From Pseudarcicella hirudinis (GTDB lineage: Bacteria; Bacteroidota; Bacteroidia; Cytophagales; Spirosomataceae), in assembly GCF_900115665.1 (NCBI RefSeq), contig NZ_FOXH01000007.1:178672-242671 (forward strand): DNA of 64,000 nucleotides. The letters run 5' to 3'. Of this stretch, positions 8,705 to 17,804 are shown one piece after another (positions within the stretch are counted from its first letter, which is position 1; every line of letters starts with the position of its first letter). The position numbers were made by a program, and so were the translations under genes. The notes under the pieces were generated by a model. It did no database searches. It was not told where the DNA came from and worked only from the letters and a program-made list of their open reading frames with translations.

Positions 8705-9124
8705 ATGGCAACTAACAGAACATTTACCATGATTAAACCTGACGCTGTGGCGGATGGAAACATAGGTGCAATTACCAAAATGATTGAAGAAGCTGGTTTC
8801 GAAGTAATCGCTTTGAAAAAAACTTTGCTTACCAAAGAAAGAGCTGGCCAGTTTTATGCGGTACATGCTGAAAGACCATTCTACGCTGATCTATGTAATT
8901 ATATGTCATCAGGTCCGATCGTTCCAATGATCTTAGAAAAAGAAAACGCTGTAGCTGATTTCCGTACACTTATCGGAGCAACTAATCCGGCGAACGCTGA
9001 TGAAGGAACAATCCGTAAAATCTTCGCAAAATCAATTGAAGCTAATGCGATTCATGGTTCTGATTCAGATGAAAATGCTGCTATTGAAGGCTCGTTCTTC
9101 TTTTCCGGTACCGAGCAATTCTAA
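8705..9124 (+). CDS. ndk: Nucleoside diphosphate kinase
   Basis: Transfers the gamma phosphate of ATP to other (deoxy)nucleoside diphosphates through a phosphohistidine, balancing the NTP pools; cytosolic. The 139-residue length is typical. It opens with [10 protein letters not shown], carries the Arg/Thr nucleotide-binding stretch around [12 protein letters not shown], and has the active-site signature NAIHGSDS with catalytic histidine 117. The start is the ATG just downstream of an excellent promoter, and the gene ends in a strong terminator, so it is monocistronic. It is divergent from nrnA. Confidence 0.98.
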   Translation: MATNRTFTMIKPDAVADGNIGAITKMIEEAGFEVIALKKTLLTKERAGQFYAVHAERPFYADLCNYMSSGPIVPMILEKENAVADFRTLIGATNPANADEGTIRKIFAKSIEANAIHGSDSDENAAIEGSFFFSGTEQF

Positions 9125-9143
9125 TACATTGACTTATTAATTG

Positions 9144-9195
9144 AAAGAGCGGAGTTCTGATAAACTGAATTTTTATCAGAATTCCGCTCTTTTTG
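9144..9195 (+). terminator. Intrinsic terminator of ndk
   Basis: A stem of about 20 bp (left arm from AAAGAGCGGAG at 9144, right arm ending CCGCTCTTT at 9192, with one G-T pair) is followed by TTTTTG on the plus strand. The minus-strand T tract is weaker, but the hairpin also lies just beyond the stop of the convergent glycosyltransferase gene. Confidence 0.85.
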
Positions 9196-9220
9196 TATTC
9201 AGCATTTAACCGCCGGATCA

Positions 9221-10918
9221 TTATTTCCTTCTGTAAAACAGGAATCCGTTCTCTTCTTTAATCAAAACGAGATTGGGATGATATTTCAAATCATCTCCCG
9301 CATCTACCTTCATGACGAAATAAGCCGGTTTGTCGAGTTTAGGAGCATTTAATACTTCTTCTCCATTCCTGTATTTCAATTTTGCCGGCACAGGTTTTCT
9401 GAAATAAAATAAATGTGCATAAGATTTAAAACCCAAAGGCTCTATATAAATATCCTGTCCCCGATGCGATTCATAAAAATCTATAGCTGTTCTTTGTGTA
9501 TAACCTTCGATTTTAGTAACAACGATTGCAGAATATACAAAAAGTGTAATCGCTGTACCGAAAAATAACATATATAAAGCCAGTGATTTCTTTTCCTTTT
9601 TACGGAAATGAAAGAAAAGAAAAATAGCGGCAAAATAAATCAATCCGATAAATGGTTCTGTCCCGCTCCATTGAACCGGAGCCTGTAAATTGCCTACCAC
9701 AAATGAATCTTTTATAAAGGGAGTAATATGATCCGAATACATCCCCACAATTGGCACCAATGCCAAAGCAATTGCCATAAGACCACCAATGAAAATGACG
9801 CCGAAACTCAGCCAGTTGTTCCATTTGAACTTTCCCGCCAGCCACTGATAAAGCGTGTGTGCAGCCAGAAATGAAACCGGAAACCAGGCCATAGAAGAAT
9901 AATGTACAATTTTGGTCTTAACGATGGTAAATAAAATCATTACAACCCAAAAGAGTACGATCATCCATTTTCTGAAAATTGTATCAGCCCAAACCTCGGC
10001 ATCGGATGAAGAAACATTTGTTTTGGGCACCTTCACAAAACCAAGATTTCTGATTGCAAAAACCGAAATAGGGAAACATCCTAACAACACAACCAGAAAA
10101 TGATAGTAAAATGGCTGCTCATGTCCTGCATCTCCTGTAGTAAGCAAACGGATCTGATAAGCAATAAAGTCCTGAAAAAGGGCAATTCCGTTTTCATAAA
10201 TAGATAAACCAAACCAAATACAGGCTACCAGAAAAGCCACTCCTATAGATACCAGGACAGGTTTTATACTATTTAAAAGGAACTGTATCTTAAATCCGCC
10301 GGCTCCCCAGAATGAGAGAAAAGTCAATCCCCATAACAAACCTCCCACCGGGCCCTTTGTTAAAATAGCCAGACCAATAAATAAACCTGAAAGAATAGCT
10401 CCTTTTAATCCCATTGCAGGGGAATTGTTAATCGGCGTAATTATTCTTGCCAAAAACCATACCCCCAGAAATATAAACAGATTGAAAGTCGGATCAATAA
10501 TACCTGATTTAAAATACAGGTGCGGGGTAAATGAACCCAGGTAAGCGATAGCCCACAGCAATCCAAACTTAGAATTATAAAGTTTCTTACCAATCGAGTA
10601 AAAAACCAATAATGTAGCTATTCCGATCATGGCATTCGGAAATCTTGCTCCGAATTCGGGTGAAAAACCGGAAGTATCAGAAAAAACATTGAAAGCTTTC
10701 ATTGCTAAAACCTGCATCCAGAAGAATAAAGGCGGTTTTTCCCAGAATGGCTGATAGTTAATCTGAACTGTTGAGTAGTTCCCGGTTAAAATCATTTCCC
10801 TGGCTGATTCCGCAAAATTGATTTCGTCCCAGTCGAACAAATGAGAAGCGCCTAAAAAGGGTACAAAAAACAGTCCTCCCAATAAGGCAATTAACAGGTA
10901 ATTATATTTTTCTTTCAT
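9221..10918 (-). CDS. GT39/ArnT-like membrane glycosyltransferase
   Basis: Polytopic inner-membrane glycosyltransferase of the GT-C fold (family 39; ArnT/PMT-like). Such enzymes move a sugar from a polyprenyl-phosphate carrier to lipid A, protein or another acceptor. Length is 565 residues. The first periplasmic loop carries the acidic motif FDWDEINFAESA (about 28-39), followed by the conserved FWEKPPLFFW. About ten to twelve hydrophobic segments follow, and a soluble C-terminal tail of about 100 residues. The longest frame starts with a TTG at 10924; I use the ATG two codons later. It is downstream of the PAP2 phosphatase on the same strand (59-nt gap), suggesting a joint role in glycolipid or lipid-carrier metabolism. 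The acceptor cannot be told from sequence. Confidence 0.85.
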   Translation of the reverse strand: MKEKYNYLLIALLGGLFFVPFLGASHLFDWDEINFAESAREMILTGNYSTVQINYQPFWEKPPLFFWMQVLAMKAFNVFSDTSGFSPEFGARFPNAMIGIATLLVFYSIGKKLYNSKFGLLWAIAYLGSFTPHLYFKSGIIDPTFNLFIFLGVWFLARIITPINNSPAMGLKGAILSGLFIGLAILTKGPVGGLLWGLTFLSFWGAGGFKIQFLLNSIKPVLVSIGVAFLVACIWFGLSIYENGIALFQDFIAYQIRLLTTGDAGHEQPFYYHFLVVLLGCFPISVFAIRNLGFVKVPKTNVSSSDAEVWADTIFRKWMIVLFWVVMILFTIVKTKIVHYSSMAWFPVSFLAAHTLYQWLAGKFKWNNWLSFGVIFIGGLMAIALALVPIVGMYSDHITPFIKDSFVVGNLQAPVQWSGTEPFIGLIYFAAIFLFFHFRKKEKKSLALYMLFFGTAITLFVYSAIVVTKIEGYTQRTAIDFYESHRGQDIYIEPLGFKSYAHLFYFRKPVPAKLKYRNGEEVLNAPKLDKPAYFVMKVDAGDDLKYHPNLVLIKEENGFLFYRRK

Positions 10919-10977
10919 GTACAAATGAAATATTTTGATATTTTAAATACTGATAATCAAAGCCATAGAAGCAAAAA

Positions 10978-11637
10978 TCACTTTCCTGACAAGTTACTCA
11001 AATTTCTCAAATACCATTTTTGAGGATATTTGTCAAACAGGGAAGTCATAAGATAAAAAATCAATACACTGGATAAACTTCCGATAACAGCACCTGCGAG
11101 CACGTCTTCTGGAAAATGCTGGAAAAGATACGGTCTTGAGAAACCGGTAAGAAAAGCCAGTGTAATAAACAGAAATCCGGCTTTTTTATTCTTTACCATG
11201 ATGGCAATCAAAGTATAACTGGCAAAAGCCGAAGTGGTATGCCCTGAAGGAAAACTATTGTATTCGTTCATAAAAAGCCCGTTCATGAGTTCCCAGTGAT
11301 ACGGCTGGTCTTTGAAAAAGGCAATAGGTCTCAGAAAATCCGGAAATACAGAAAGTTTGAGAAACTGGGTAAAAAGTGATGAAATCGTTACGGAAAGGAT
11401 GGCAATAATAGCCCAGTCGAATCTGATAAACAATAACAGGCAAATCAATATTGTCCATACAGTTCCTTCTGCTGAAAGCGTAATATAATAGAAGAACTGA
11501 AAGCCTCCGGGATTCGAAAAAGCATTGATCCACTTCATCTGATCAAGCTTAGAAGTAGTCATAATCCAATAAAAAGCAATTACCAGCAGAATCAGGTAGG
11601 GAATAAAAAAGGCCTTATTTTCTTTAATAATCTTCAT
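10978..11637 (-). CDS. PAP2-family membrane phosphatase
   Basis: Integral-membrane phosphatase of the PAP2/acid phosphatase superfamily, acting on lipid phosphates or pyrophosphates such as undecaprenyl pyrophosphate, phosphatidate or lipid A phosphates. The signature parts are present: a lysine with RP further on (spacing of eight rather than the usual six), PSGHTTSAF, and SRPYLFQHFPEDVLAG, which fits SRx5Hx3D. Six hydrophobic segments are visible. The open frame extends to an ATG at 11679, but the extra residues are polar and unlike the family. I choose the second of two adjacent ATGs (11640, 11637) before KIIKENKAFF, giving 219 residues. It lies directly upstream of the GT39 gene and probably shares its transcript. 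Confidence 0.83.
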   Translation of the reverse strand: MKIIKENKAFFIPYLILLVIAFYWIMTTSKLDQMKWINAFSNPGGFQFFYYITLSAEGTVWTILICLLLFIRFDWAIIAILSVTISSLFTQFLKLSVFPDFLRPIAFFKDQPYHWELMNGLFMNEYNSFPSGHTTSAFASYTLIAIMVKNKKAGFLFITLAFLTGFSRPYLFQHFPEDVLAGAVIGSLSSVLIFYLMTSLFDKYPQKWYLRNLSNLSGK

Positions 11638-11771
11638 CATCCGGCAAAGTTCGGAATTTTTGATCGTTTGACTAAACATATTTAACAGAAACCCCCTGAT
11701 AAATTTTAGCAGGACACTCCGGAATCAGGAAGAAAAAAGCTAATTGCTTGAATATAAAACTCAAACAATCT

Positions 11772-11803
11772 TTTGCATTACTCGAAAATCCTCTGTAATT
11801 TTG
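11772..11803 (+). promoter_or_regulatory. Promoter of the yceD-rpmF operon (TTTG-N20-TAATTTTG)
   Basis: TTTG at 11772-11775 and TAATTTTG at 11796-11803 with a 20-nt spacer match the Bacteroidetes consensus perfectly. The open frame's first possible start, a TTG at 11773, lies inside the -33 element and so cannot be transcribed. This places the true start at the GTG at 11824. Confidence 0.85.
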
Positions 11804-11823
11804 CACTCTTTTCCAGCAAAGTC

Positions 11824-12393
11824 GTGAAAAACAAGGTTTTAGACAAATATAAGATTGACATTTTCAAGCTCGAAAACAAACTGCATACGTTTGAATTTGA
11901 GGGAGGTAATGAGTTTTTTGCCGAATTAGAGCAAGAATTGGTAGAAAAGGGTCAGTTTAAAGCTACTATAACGCTTGATAAGTCTGAGACAATGATCCAG
12001 ATGAAATATCATATTGTCGGGAATGTAGAACTGACATGTGACAGAAGTCTTGAGTTATTCGATTTTCCGATAGATACGGTTGAAAAACTGATTCTGAAAT
12101 TCGGAGATCACAATGAAGAACTTTCTGATGAGTTATATCTTATCGACAGAAATACTCAGCAGTTAAATATCGCTCATGATCTTTTTGAGTTTATAGGTCT
12201 TGAGATTCCGATGAAAAAACTTCATCCGAGATTTTTAGGAGATGTTGATGAAGATGATGACTTTGAGGACGAGGAAGGAATTCTGGTTTATTCAACAGGA
12301 GGAGATGAAGATGATGAGCCGGCGGATGATGAACCGATAGATGAAGACAGCATTGATCCACGTTGGGCAGCATTAAAAAATTTAAAGAAATAA
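11824..12393 (+). CDS. YceD family (DUF177) protein
   Basis: YceD/DUF177 proteins are encoded next to rpmF across bacteria and plants and are linked to ribosome large-subunit assembly (23S rRNA accumulation). This one has 189 residues. A domain with KDKYKIDIFKLENK-like start, a central CDRSLELFDFPI stretch, and ELYLIDRNTQQLNIAHDLFEFIGLEIP is followed by an acidic tail rich in Asp and Glu, as is common in this family. It ends with DPRWAALKNLKK, the family's typical C terminus. The family's second zinc-like cysteine is not obvious; only one Cys (CDRS) is seen. Start is GTG at 11824, fixed by the promoter immediately upstream. rpmF follows after 46 nt. Confidence 0.88.
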   Translation: MKNKVLDKYKIDIFKLENKLHTFEFEGGNEFFAELEQELVEKGQFKATITLDKSETMIQMKYHIVGNVELTCDRSLELFDFPIDTVEKLILKFGDHNEELSDELYLIDRNTQQLNIAHDLFEFIGLEIPMKKLHPRFLGDVDEDDDFEDEEGILVYSTGGDEDDEPADDEPIDEDSIDPRWAALKNLKK

Positions 12394-12439
12394 GTAATTA
12401 GTTTAAAATTTGTATATCAATCAGTAATTAAATAAGACA

Positions 12440-12634
12440 ATGGCGCATCCTAAACGAAGACATTCGACAACTCGCAGAGATAAAAGACGTTCACATGATT
12501 TCGCAACTCCTAAGCAAATCGCGGTAGATCCACAAACAGGAGAAATTCACCTTTTCCACCGTGCTCATGTTTACGAAGGAAACTTATATTACAAAGGTAA
12601 AATGATTGTGGAAGGTTACGCACCACAAGCGTAA
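12440..12634 (+). CDS. rpmF: 50S ribosomal protein L32
   Basis: A 64-residue basic protein of the large ribosomal subunit. It begins [20 protein letters not shown], the L32 signature, and continues [20 protein letters not shown]. The usual zinc-binding cysteines of many L32 proteins are absent, so this is the cysteine-free form, which is common in Bacteroidetes. Position between the YceD gene and plsX is the conserved order. Confidence 0.97.
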   Translation: MAHPKRRHSTTRRDKRRSHDFATPKQIAVDPQTGEIHLFHRAHVYEGNLYYKGKMIVEGYAPQA

Positions 12635-12768
12635 TTTATCTTATAAATAGCTGACCATCAATCCTTAATGTGTCAAAAAGGCGGTTTAATTTCTATCCTT
12701 TAAGATTAAACTTTTATTTTTGTACCAAAAAACATCAAAGAAATACTGTTTACCTCTTCATTTAATGC

Positions 12769-12776
12769 TATTTTTG
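12769..12776 (+). promoter_or_regulatory. Candidate -7 element for plsX
   Basis: TATTTTTG fits TAnnTTTG, 34 nt before the plsX ATG. A second match lies at 12715-12722. Neither has a clean TTTG 19-21 nt upstream. plsX may have its own start in addition to read-through from rpmF, since the gap of 176 nt holds no terminator. Confidence 0.4.
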
Positions 12777-12810
12777 CGGTTACGTTTTCTTTAACCAAAC
12801 AGTATATCAA

Positions 12811-13749
12811 ATGAAGATAGCAGTAGATGCAATGGGTGGAGACTTCGCCCCGGAAGCTATTGTAGATGGAGTAATCCAAGCATCAGCAGAAATGCCCTCA
12901 GACGTTACCATTGTTTTGATAGGACAACAGTCTGTCATTAATGCTATTCTTGAAAAACATAACTTTAAAGGTGCTAACATTGAAATTATTCATGCTGATG
13001 ACGTAATTGAAATGGGTGAGCATCCTACGAAGGCATTATCTCAAAAACCCAATTCCAGCATCGGAGTTGGGTTTAAACTTTTAAAGACAGGTGAAGTGGA
13101 TGTCTTTGCTTCAGCCGGAAATACAGGGGCCATGATGGTTGGAGCCTTATTTTCAGTGAAAGCGATAGAAGGTGTTTTCCGACCTGCAATAGCCGGATTT
13201 GCACCACAGACCAATGGTAAATATGCAGTAATGCTTGATATTGGTGCCAATGCGGATGTAAAACCTGAAATGCTTGCACAATTTGCCGAATTAGGTTCAA
13301 TTTATTGTCGTGCCACAACTGGCGAAGAATCCCCGAGAGTTGCCTTAATGAATATTGGAGAAGAAGAGAAAAAAGGTTCTCTGATAATTCAGGCGGCTCA
13401 CCAGTTAATGAAAGAGAATAAAAAAATCAACTTCATCGGAAATATTGAAGGAAAAGATTTCTTTAAAGGCAAAGCTGACGTAATCGTAACTGACGGTTTT
13501 ACCGGAAATATACTCCTCAAAATGGGCGAATCTCTTTATGGTATCATGGCTGAAAGAGGCGTAAGAGACAGCTTTCTGGACGGAACTAATTATGAAGCAG
13601 TCGGAGGAAGCCCTATTATCGGAGTAAACGGCAACGTGATAATAGCTCACGGCGCATCTTCCCCGACAGCAATTAAAAATATGGTTCACCTGTGTAAAAA
13701 ACAGGTTGAATCAAAAGTTTATCAAAAAATCAAAGAAGCATTAGCTTAG
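12811..13749 (+). CDS. plsX: Phosphate acyltransferase PlsX
   Basis: Makes acyl-phosphate from acyl-ACP and phosphate, feeding PlsY for the first acylation of glycerol-3-phosphate; a peripheral membrane/cytosolic enzyme. The 312 residues have the full family pattern: [20 protein letters not shown] at the start, the [12 protein letters not shown] region, [60 protein letters not shown] and [13 protein letters not shown] near the end. It is followed by fabH, its usual partner in the step from ACP-bound intermediates to phospholipid. Confidence 0.97.
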   Translation: MKIAVDAMGGDFAPEAIVDGVIQASAEMPSDVTIVLIGQQSVINAILEKHNFKGANIEIIHADDVIEMGEHPTKALSQKPNSSIGVGFKLLKTGEVDVFASAGNTGAMMVGALFSVKAIEGVFRPAIAGFAPQTNGKYAVMLDIGANADVKPEMLAQFAELGSIYCRATTGEESPRVALMNIGEEEKKGSLIIQAAHQLMKENKKINFIGNIEGKDFFKGKADVIVTDGFTGNILLKMGESLYGIMAERGVRDSFLDGTNYEAVGGSPIIGVNGNVIIAHGASSPTAIKNMVHLCKKQVESKVYQKIKEALA

Positions 13750-13871
13750 TAATGTTGAATGAGTGAATGAACGAATGTGTAAAAAGCCCTTCATTCAAAA
13801 AATGACTGACAGGCATTTTCCTATTTATTTCCCCATTCCAAACATTCTATCATTCTCCCATTGAAAAAACT

Positions 13872-14873
13872 ATGAATAAAACCACAGCTGCAATTACCGG
13901 TGTTTCCGGATACGTGCCCGAGTATGTGTTAACAAATGCAGAACTTGAAAAAATTGTTGATACCAACGACGAATGGATAGTATCTCGTACCGGGATTAAA
14001 GAACGTAGAATTCTGAAAGGCGAAGGAAAAGGTTCTTCGGTGATGGGAGCAGAAGCTGTAAAAAGACTTCTGGAAAAAACCAATACCCGTCCGGAAGACG
14101 TGGACTTATTGATATGTGCAACTGTAACGCCTGATTATTTTTTCCCGGCTACAGCAAATCTTATCTGTGCCAAAGTAGGCATACCCGAATCTGCTTCTTA
14201 TGACCTGGCAGCAGCCTGCTCAGGATTTCTTAATGCGCTCGTAACCGGAGCTATGTTTATTGAATCCGGCAGATATAAGAAAGTGGTCGTAGTTGGCTCT
14301 GATAAAATGTCTTCAATTGTTGACTATACTGACCGTACTACCTGTGTTCTTTTCGGAGACGGTGCCGGAGCAGTATTGCTTGAACCGGATGCAGATGGGC
14401 TTGGCATTCAGGATTTTATACTAAAATCTGACGGAAACGGAGCCAGCCACCTGATTCAGAAAGCCGGAGGTAGTGCATATCCTCCTACCCATGAAACCAT
14501 TGATTCCCGTTTACATTTTATCCACCAGGAAGGTCAGGCTGTTTTTAAATTTGCCGTGACAAGAATGGCTGATGTTTCTGCGGAAATCATGGAGAGAAAT
14601 AAACTTACCGGTGAAGATGTTGCTTTCCTGGTTCCCCATCAGGCTAATAAGAGAATTATTGATGCCACTGCAAAGCGTATGGGCGTGGGTGAGGAAAAAG
14701 TAATGCTAAATATTCATAAATACGGAAATACCACTGCTGCAACCATTCCATTATGCCTTTGGGATTATGAAGACCAATTGAAAAAAGGTGATAACCTTAT
14801 TCTTGCGGCATTCGGAGGAGGATTTACATGGGGCTCGATTTATTTGAAATGGGCTTATGATCCCAACAAATAA
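13872..14873 (+). CDS. fabH: 3-oxoacyl-ACP synthase III
   Basis: Starts fatty acid chains by condensing an acyl-CoA with malonyl-ACP. The 333 residues contain the Cys-His-Asn catalytic triad: cysteine 116 in LAAACSGF, histidine in [10 protein letters not shown], and asparagine in [12 protein letters not shown]. The early [14 protein letters not shown] and the terminal [10 protein letters not shown] are also diagnostic. The start ATG is preceded by a 122-nt spacer without a terminator, so co-transcription with plsX is likely. Substrate choice (acetyl versus branched) cannot be judged from sequence alone. Confidence 0.96.
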   Translation: MNKTTAAITGVSGYVPEYVLTNAELEKIVDTNDEWIVSRTGIKERRILKGEGKGSSVMGAEAVKRLLEKTNTRPEDVDLLICATVTPDYFFPATANLICAKVGIPESASYDLAAACSGFLNALVTGAMFIESGRYKKVVVVGSDKMSSIVDYTDRTTCVLFGDGAGAVLLEPDADGLGIQDFILKSDGNGASHLIQKAGGSAYPPTHETIDSRLHFIHQEGQAVFKFAVTRMADVSAEIMERNKLTGEDVAFLVPHQANKRIIDATAKRMGVGEEKVMLNIHKYGNTTAATIPLCLWDYEDQLKKGDNLILAAFGGGFTWGSIYLKWAYDPNK

Positions 14874-14940
14874 TTGAAACTATTTCATTATAAGATTGCA
14901 CTAAGCTAATATTCAATAGGAAGTGTTCGCTTATTTTTTA

Positions 14941-14948
14941 TAATTTTG
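14941..14948 (+). promoter_or_regulatory. Candidate -7 element for efp
   Basis: TAATTTTG is an exact consensus match and identical to the ndk and yceD elements. No clear TTTG is seen about 20 nt upstream. It would give a leader of about 80-90 nt for efp. Confidence 0.45.
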
Positions 14949-15037
14949 CATCAATAAACTTTTATTTCATATAAGTAAGTCGCTATCATCCGGAGAATCC
15001 TTTTGCTATCGCTTACGCATAATTGAAAATTGAACAA

Positions 15038-15601
15038 ATGGCAACTACCGCAGACATTAGAAACGGTTTAGTAATCAATTTTAACAACGACTTGTATTCA
15101 ATCGTTGAGTTCCTTCACGTAAAACCTGGTAAAGGCCCGGCTTTCGTGAGAACAAAATTAAAATCATTGACGTCTGGTAAACAGTTCGACAATACTTTCA
15201 ACTCTGGTGTGACTATCTATCCGGTAAGAGTAGAAAGAAGAAAATTCCAATATCTTTTTGAAGACGAATTTGGGTTCAACTTTATGGACAATGAAACTTT
15301 TGAGCAGGTTTTACTGAACAAAAGTATGGTTGAAATGGCTGACTTAATGAAAGAAGGTCAGGAAGTAGAAATTCTGATGAATGCTGAAACGGAACAGCCC
15401 CTTACCTGTGAATTGCCTCCGTTTGTAGAATTGAGAGTAACCTACACTGAACCTGGTGTAAAAGGTGATACTGCCAACTCTCCTAAAAAACCTGCTACCG
15501 TTGAAACAGGCGCAACAATCACTGTACCTTTGTTTATCGAACAAGACGAGCTTATCAAAGTTGATACCCGTACTTATGCTTATGCTGAGCGTGTTAAATA
15601 A
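15038..15601 (+). CDS. efp: Elongation factor P
   Basis: Relieves ribosome stalling at consecutive prolines by binding between the P and E sites. The 187-residue length and three-beta-domain layout are typical. The tip loop of domain I reads FLHVKPGKGPAFVRTKLK, with a lysine at the position that is modified in many EF-Ps. The C-terminal FIEQDELIKVDTRTYAYAERVK is the family ending. The open frame begins with TTG at 15023, but MATTADIRNG at the ATG 15038 is where Bacteroidetes EF-Ps begin. It precedes accB by 89 nt, a common neighbourhood. Confidence 0.96.
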   Translation: MATTADIRNGLVINFNNDLYSIVEFLHVKPGKGPAFVRTKLKSLTSGKQFDNTFNSGVTIYPVRVERRKFQYLFEDEFGFNFMDNETFEQVLLNKSMVEMADLMKEGQEVEILMNAETEQPLTCELPPFVELRVTYTEPGVKGDTANSPKKPATVETGATITVPLFIEQDELIKVDTRTYAYAERVK

Positions 15602-15690
15602 AGTTTTTAAACTTGAGTTTTCCCGGAGTCCGGCTTCGGAACAGAAAGCCTTAAGATATTGAATCTCCTAACTTTTCTTTTACCTAACAA

Positions 15691-16179
15691 ATGGAATCTA
15701 AAGAAATCCAGAAATTAATTGACTTCATCGCTCAATCTAATCTTGATGAAGTAAGTATCGAGACGTCAGAGTTAAAACTCTCAATCAAACGTTACGGACA
15801 AGCTCAGGCAGTGCAACATGTTATTGCAGCCGCTCCTGCTCCGGCTCCTCAGGTAATTGCCGCCGCTCCGGCAGCTGCGCCTGTAGCAGCAGCACCAGCC
15901 GCTCCAAGTACTCCTGCTGCTGCCCCTGCAGCAAGCAATCTCCTAACGATCAAGTCACCGATGATTGGAACTTTTTACCGTTCTCCTAGTCCTGATGCTC
16001 CTTCATTAGTAGATATCGGTTCAGAAATCACAAAAGGGAAACCTGTCTGTATTATTGAAGCCATGAAATTATTCAACGAAATCGAGTCTGAAATTTCAGG
16101 TAAAATCGTTAAAGTTTTGGTTGAAAATGCTACTCCGGTTGAATTCGACCAACCACTATTCTTAGTAGAACCAAATTAA
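15691..16179 (+). CDS. accB: Biotin carboxyl carrier protein of acetyl-CoA carboxylase
   Basis: Carries the biotin that shuttles CO2 between biotin carboxylase (AccC) and the carboxyltransferase (AccAD). 162 residues in three parts: an N-terminal helix region (1-45), a flexible Ala/Pro-rich linker (about 46-82), and the biotinyl domain (about 84-162) with SPMIGTFYRSPSPDAPS and the biotinylation motif EAMKL, lysine 126. The alanine/proline repeats are the usual swinging linker. accC follows, but an attenuator-like hairpin lies between them. Confidence 0.97.
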   Translation: MESKEIQKLIDFIAQSNLDEVSIETSELKLSIKRYGQAQAVQHVIAAAPAPAPQVIAAAPAAAPVAAAPAAPSTPAAAPAASNLLTIKSPMIGTFYRSPSPDAPSLVDIGSEITKGKPVCIIEAMKLFNEIESEISGKIVKVLVENATPVEFDQPLFLVEPN

Positions 16180-16196
16180 TCCGGTTATCAACATCC

Positions 16197-16242
16197 AGTT
16201 ATCAATCTCAGTTAAATATTCTGTTTTTGATAACTTTTTTTG
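16197..16242 (+). terminator. Terminator or attenuator between accB and accC
   Basis: AGTTATCAA (16197-16205) pairs with TTGATAACT (16227-16235) and is followed directly by a run of seven T. This has the shape of an intrinsic terminator inside what is otherwise expected to be an accB-accC operon. Further GTTATCA/TGATAAC copies lie on either side, near 16184 and 16302, and could form competing pairs. Confidence 0.6.
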
Positions 16243-16331
16243 TAAAGCAAAGTTTTAACATTTGCTATCGGGTGGAATAAATACTCTGCTCTCTTTGATA
16301 ACTGATAACCGATAATTGTTCACTGAACATT

Positions 16332-17675
16332 ATGTTTAAGAAAATACTTATTGCCAACAGAGGGGAAATCGCCCTCCGAATTATTCGCACTTGCCGTGAA
16401 ATGGGTATCAAAACAGTAGCTGTTTATTCAACTGCTGACAGAGAAAGTCTTCACGTAAAATTTGCGGACGAAGCCGTTTGTATTGGCCCACCACCAAGCC
16501 GTCAATCATACCTTAATATTCCTGCTATTATTTCAGCAGCTGAAGTAACCGGAGCTGATGCCATTCACCCGGGTTATGGATTCCTTTCTGAAAATGCTGA
16601 ATTTTCAAGAATTTGTTCTGAATACGGTATCAAGTTTATCGGAGCTACTGCTGACCAGATTAATTCAATGGGTGACAAAGCTACGGCTAAAGAAACTATG
16701 AAATTATCAGGTGTGCCTGTTATTCCGGGATCTGAAGGATTAATTGACACGGTTGAAGAAGCCAAAGCTTTAGCAAAAGGCATAAAATATCCTGTAATTA
16801 TCAAAGCGACTGCCGGAGGCGGTGGCCGTGGGATGAGAATTATCCGTCATGAAGAAGAATTTGAAAAACTCTGGAATGACGCTAAGACTGAATCTGCTGC
16901 GGCTTTTGGTAATGACGGGCTTTACATGGAAAAATATGTTGAAGATCCGAGACACATCGAAATTCAGATTGTCGGAGATCAGTTTGGCAGAGTTTGTCAC
17001 CTTTCAGAACGTGACTGCTCTATTCAGCGTCGTCATCAGAAATTATGTGAAGAAACTCCTTCCCCGGCACTTACCCCTGAATTGCGTGAGCGTATGGGTG
17101 AAGCTGCCATCAAGGGTGCTGCTGCTATCGGATACGAAGGTGCAGGGACAATTGAATTTCTGGTTGATAAAAACGGGGATTTCTATTTCATGGAAATGAA
17201 TACCCGTATTCAGGTAGAACACCCTATTACTGAAGAAGTTACCGATTTCGATCTGATCAAAGAACAAATTAAAGTGGCTGCAGGTGTGGCTATTTCAGGA
17301 GCAAACTATTTTCCTAAATTATATGCTCTGGAATGCCGTATCAATGCAGAAGATCCGGCTAACGGATTCCGTCCTTCTCCGGGAAAAATCACGAATTTAC
17401 ATCTTCCGGGTGGCCATGGTGTAAGAATTGACAGCCATGTTTATTCAGGTTATACCATTCCGCCAAACTATGACTCTATGATTGCGAAAGTGATTGTTTC
17501 GGGTCAAAGCCGTGAAGAAGTTCTTTTAAGAATGAAAAGAGCTTTACAGGAATTTGTGATTGAAGGTATTAAAACCACCATTCCTTTCCATATTAAATTA
17601 ATGGATGATGAGCGTTTTAAATCAGGTCAGTTCACAACTTCTTTCATGGAAGGCTTTGATCTGACGGATTTGTAG
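16332..17675 (+). CDS. accC: Biotin carboxylase subunit of acetyl-CoA carboxylase
   Basis: ATP-dependent carboxylation of the biotin on AccB, the first half reaction of malonyl-CoA synthesis. 447 residues with the ATP-grasp layout: [20 protein letters not shown] at the start, [14 protein letters not shown], the glycine-rich ATP lid [29 protein letters not shown], and the metal- and biotin-site segment [17 protein letters not shown]. The C-terminal biotin carboxylase domain includes ECRINAEDP and the [12 protein letters not shown] stretch. accB lies 152 nt upstream; accD is far away at 50612 and accA is not in the window. Confidence 0.97.
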   Translation: MFKKILIANRGEIALRIIRTCREMGIKTVAVYSTADRESLHVKFADEAVCIGPPPSRQSYLNIPAIISAAEVTGADAIHPGYGFLSENAEFSRICSEYGIKFIGATADQINSMGDKATAKETMKLSGVPVIPGSEGLIDTVEEAKALAKGIKYPVIIKATAGGGGRGMRIIRHEEEFEKLWNDAKTESAAAFGNDGLYMEKYVEDPRHIEIQIVGDQFGRVCHLSERDCSIQRRHQKLCEETPSPALTPELRERMGEAAIKGAAAIGYEGAGTIEFLVDKNGDFYFMEMNTRIQVEHPITEEVTDFDLIKEQIKVAAGVAISGANYFPKLYALECRINAEDPANGFRPSPGKITNLHLPGGHGVRIDSHVYSGYTIPPNYDSMIAKVIVSGQSREEVLLRMKRALQEFVIEGIKTTIPFHIKLMDDERFKSGQFTTSFMEGFDLTDL

Positions 17676-17706
17676 TTTATTCGGACAGTCAAAAAGTATA
17701 TATTAT

Positions 17707-17746
17707 AAAGGTTGTGAGTCTCAGTGGCTTACAACCTTTATTTTTA
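17707..17746 (+). terminator. Intrinsic terminator of accC
   Basis: AAAGGTTGTGAG (17707-17718) pairs with CTTACAACCTTT (17728-17739), with one G-T pair, and is followed by ATTTTTAT. It ends the accBC unit just before the ribosomal promoter. Confidence 0.8.
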
Positions 17747-17766
17747 TAAAAATAAATGAAGGCCTA

Positions 17767-17798
17767 TTTGCAATTACAAGAACATATTTTTAACTTTG
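17767..17798 (+). promoter_or_regulatory. Promoter of the rplM ribosomal operon (TTTG-N20-TAACTTTG)
   Basis: TTTG at 17767-17770 and TAACTTTG at 17791-17798, exactly 20 nt apart, match the Bacteroidetes consensus. This is the third promoter in the window with identical spacing. The rplM start lies about 115 nt beyond the expected transcription start. Confidence 0.85.
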
Positions 17799-17804
17799 CA
17801 CTCC

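Noticed and set aside
8543-8866. 107-residue minus-strand frame
   Set aside because: Overlaps ndk antisense and the nrnA-ndk promoter region; not a gene.
15820-15940. GCT/GCA-rich repeats in accB
   Set aside because: Ala/Pro linker of the biotin carrier protein, normal for the family.
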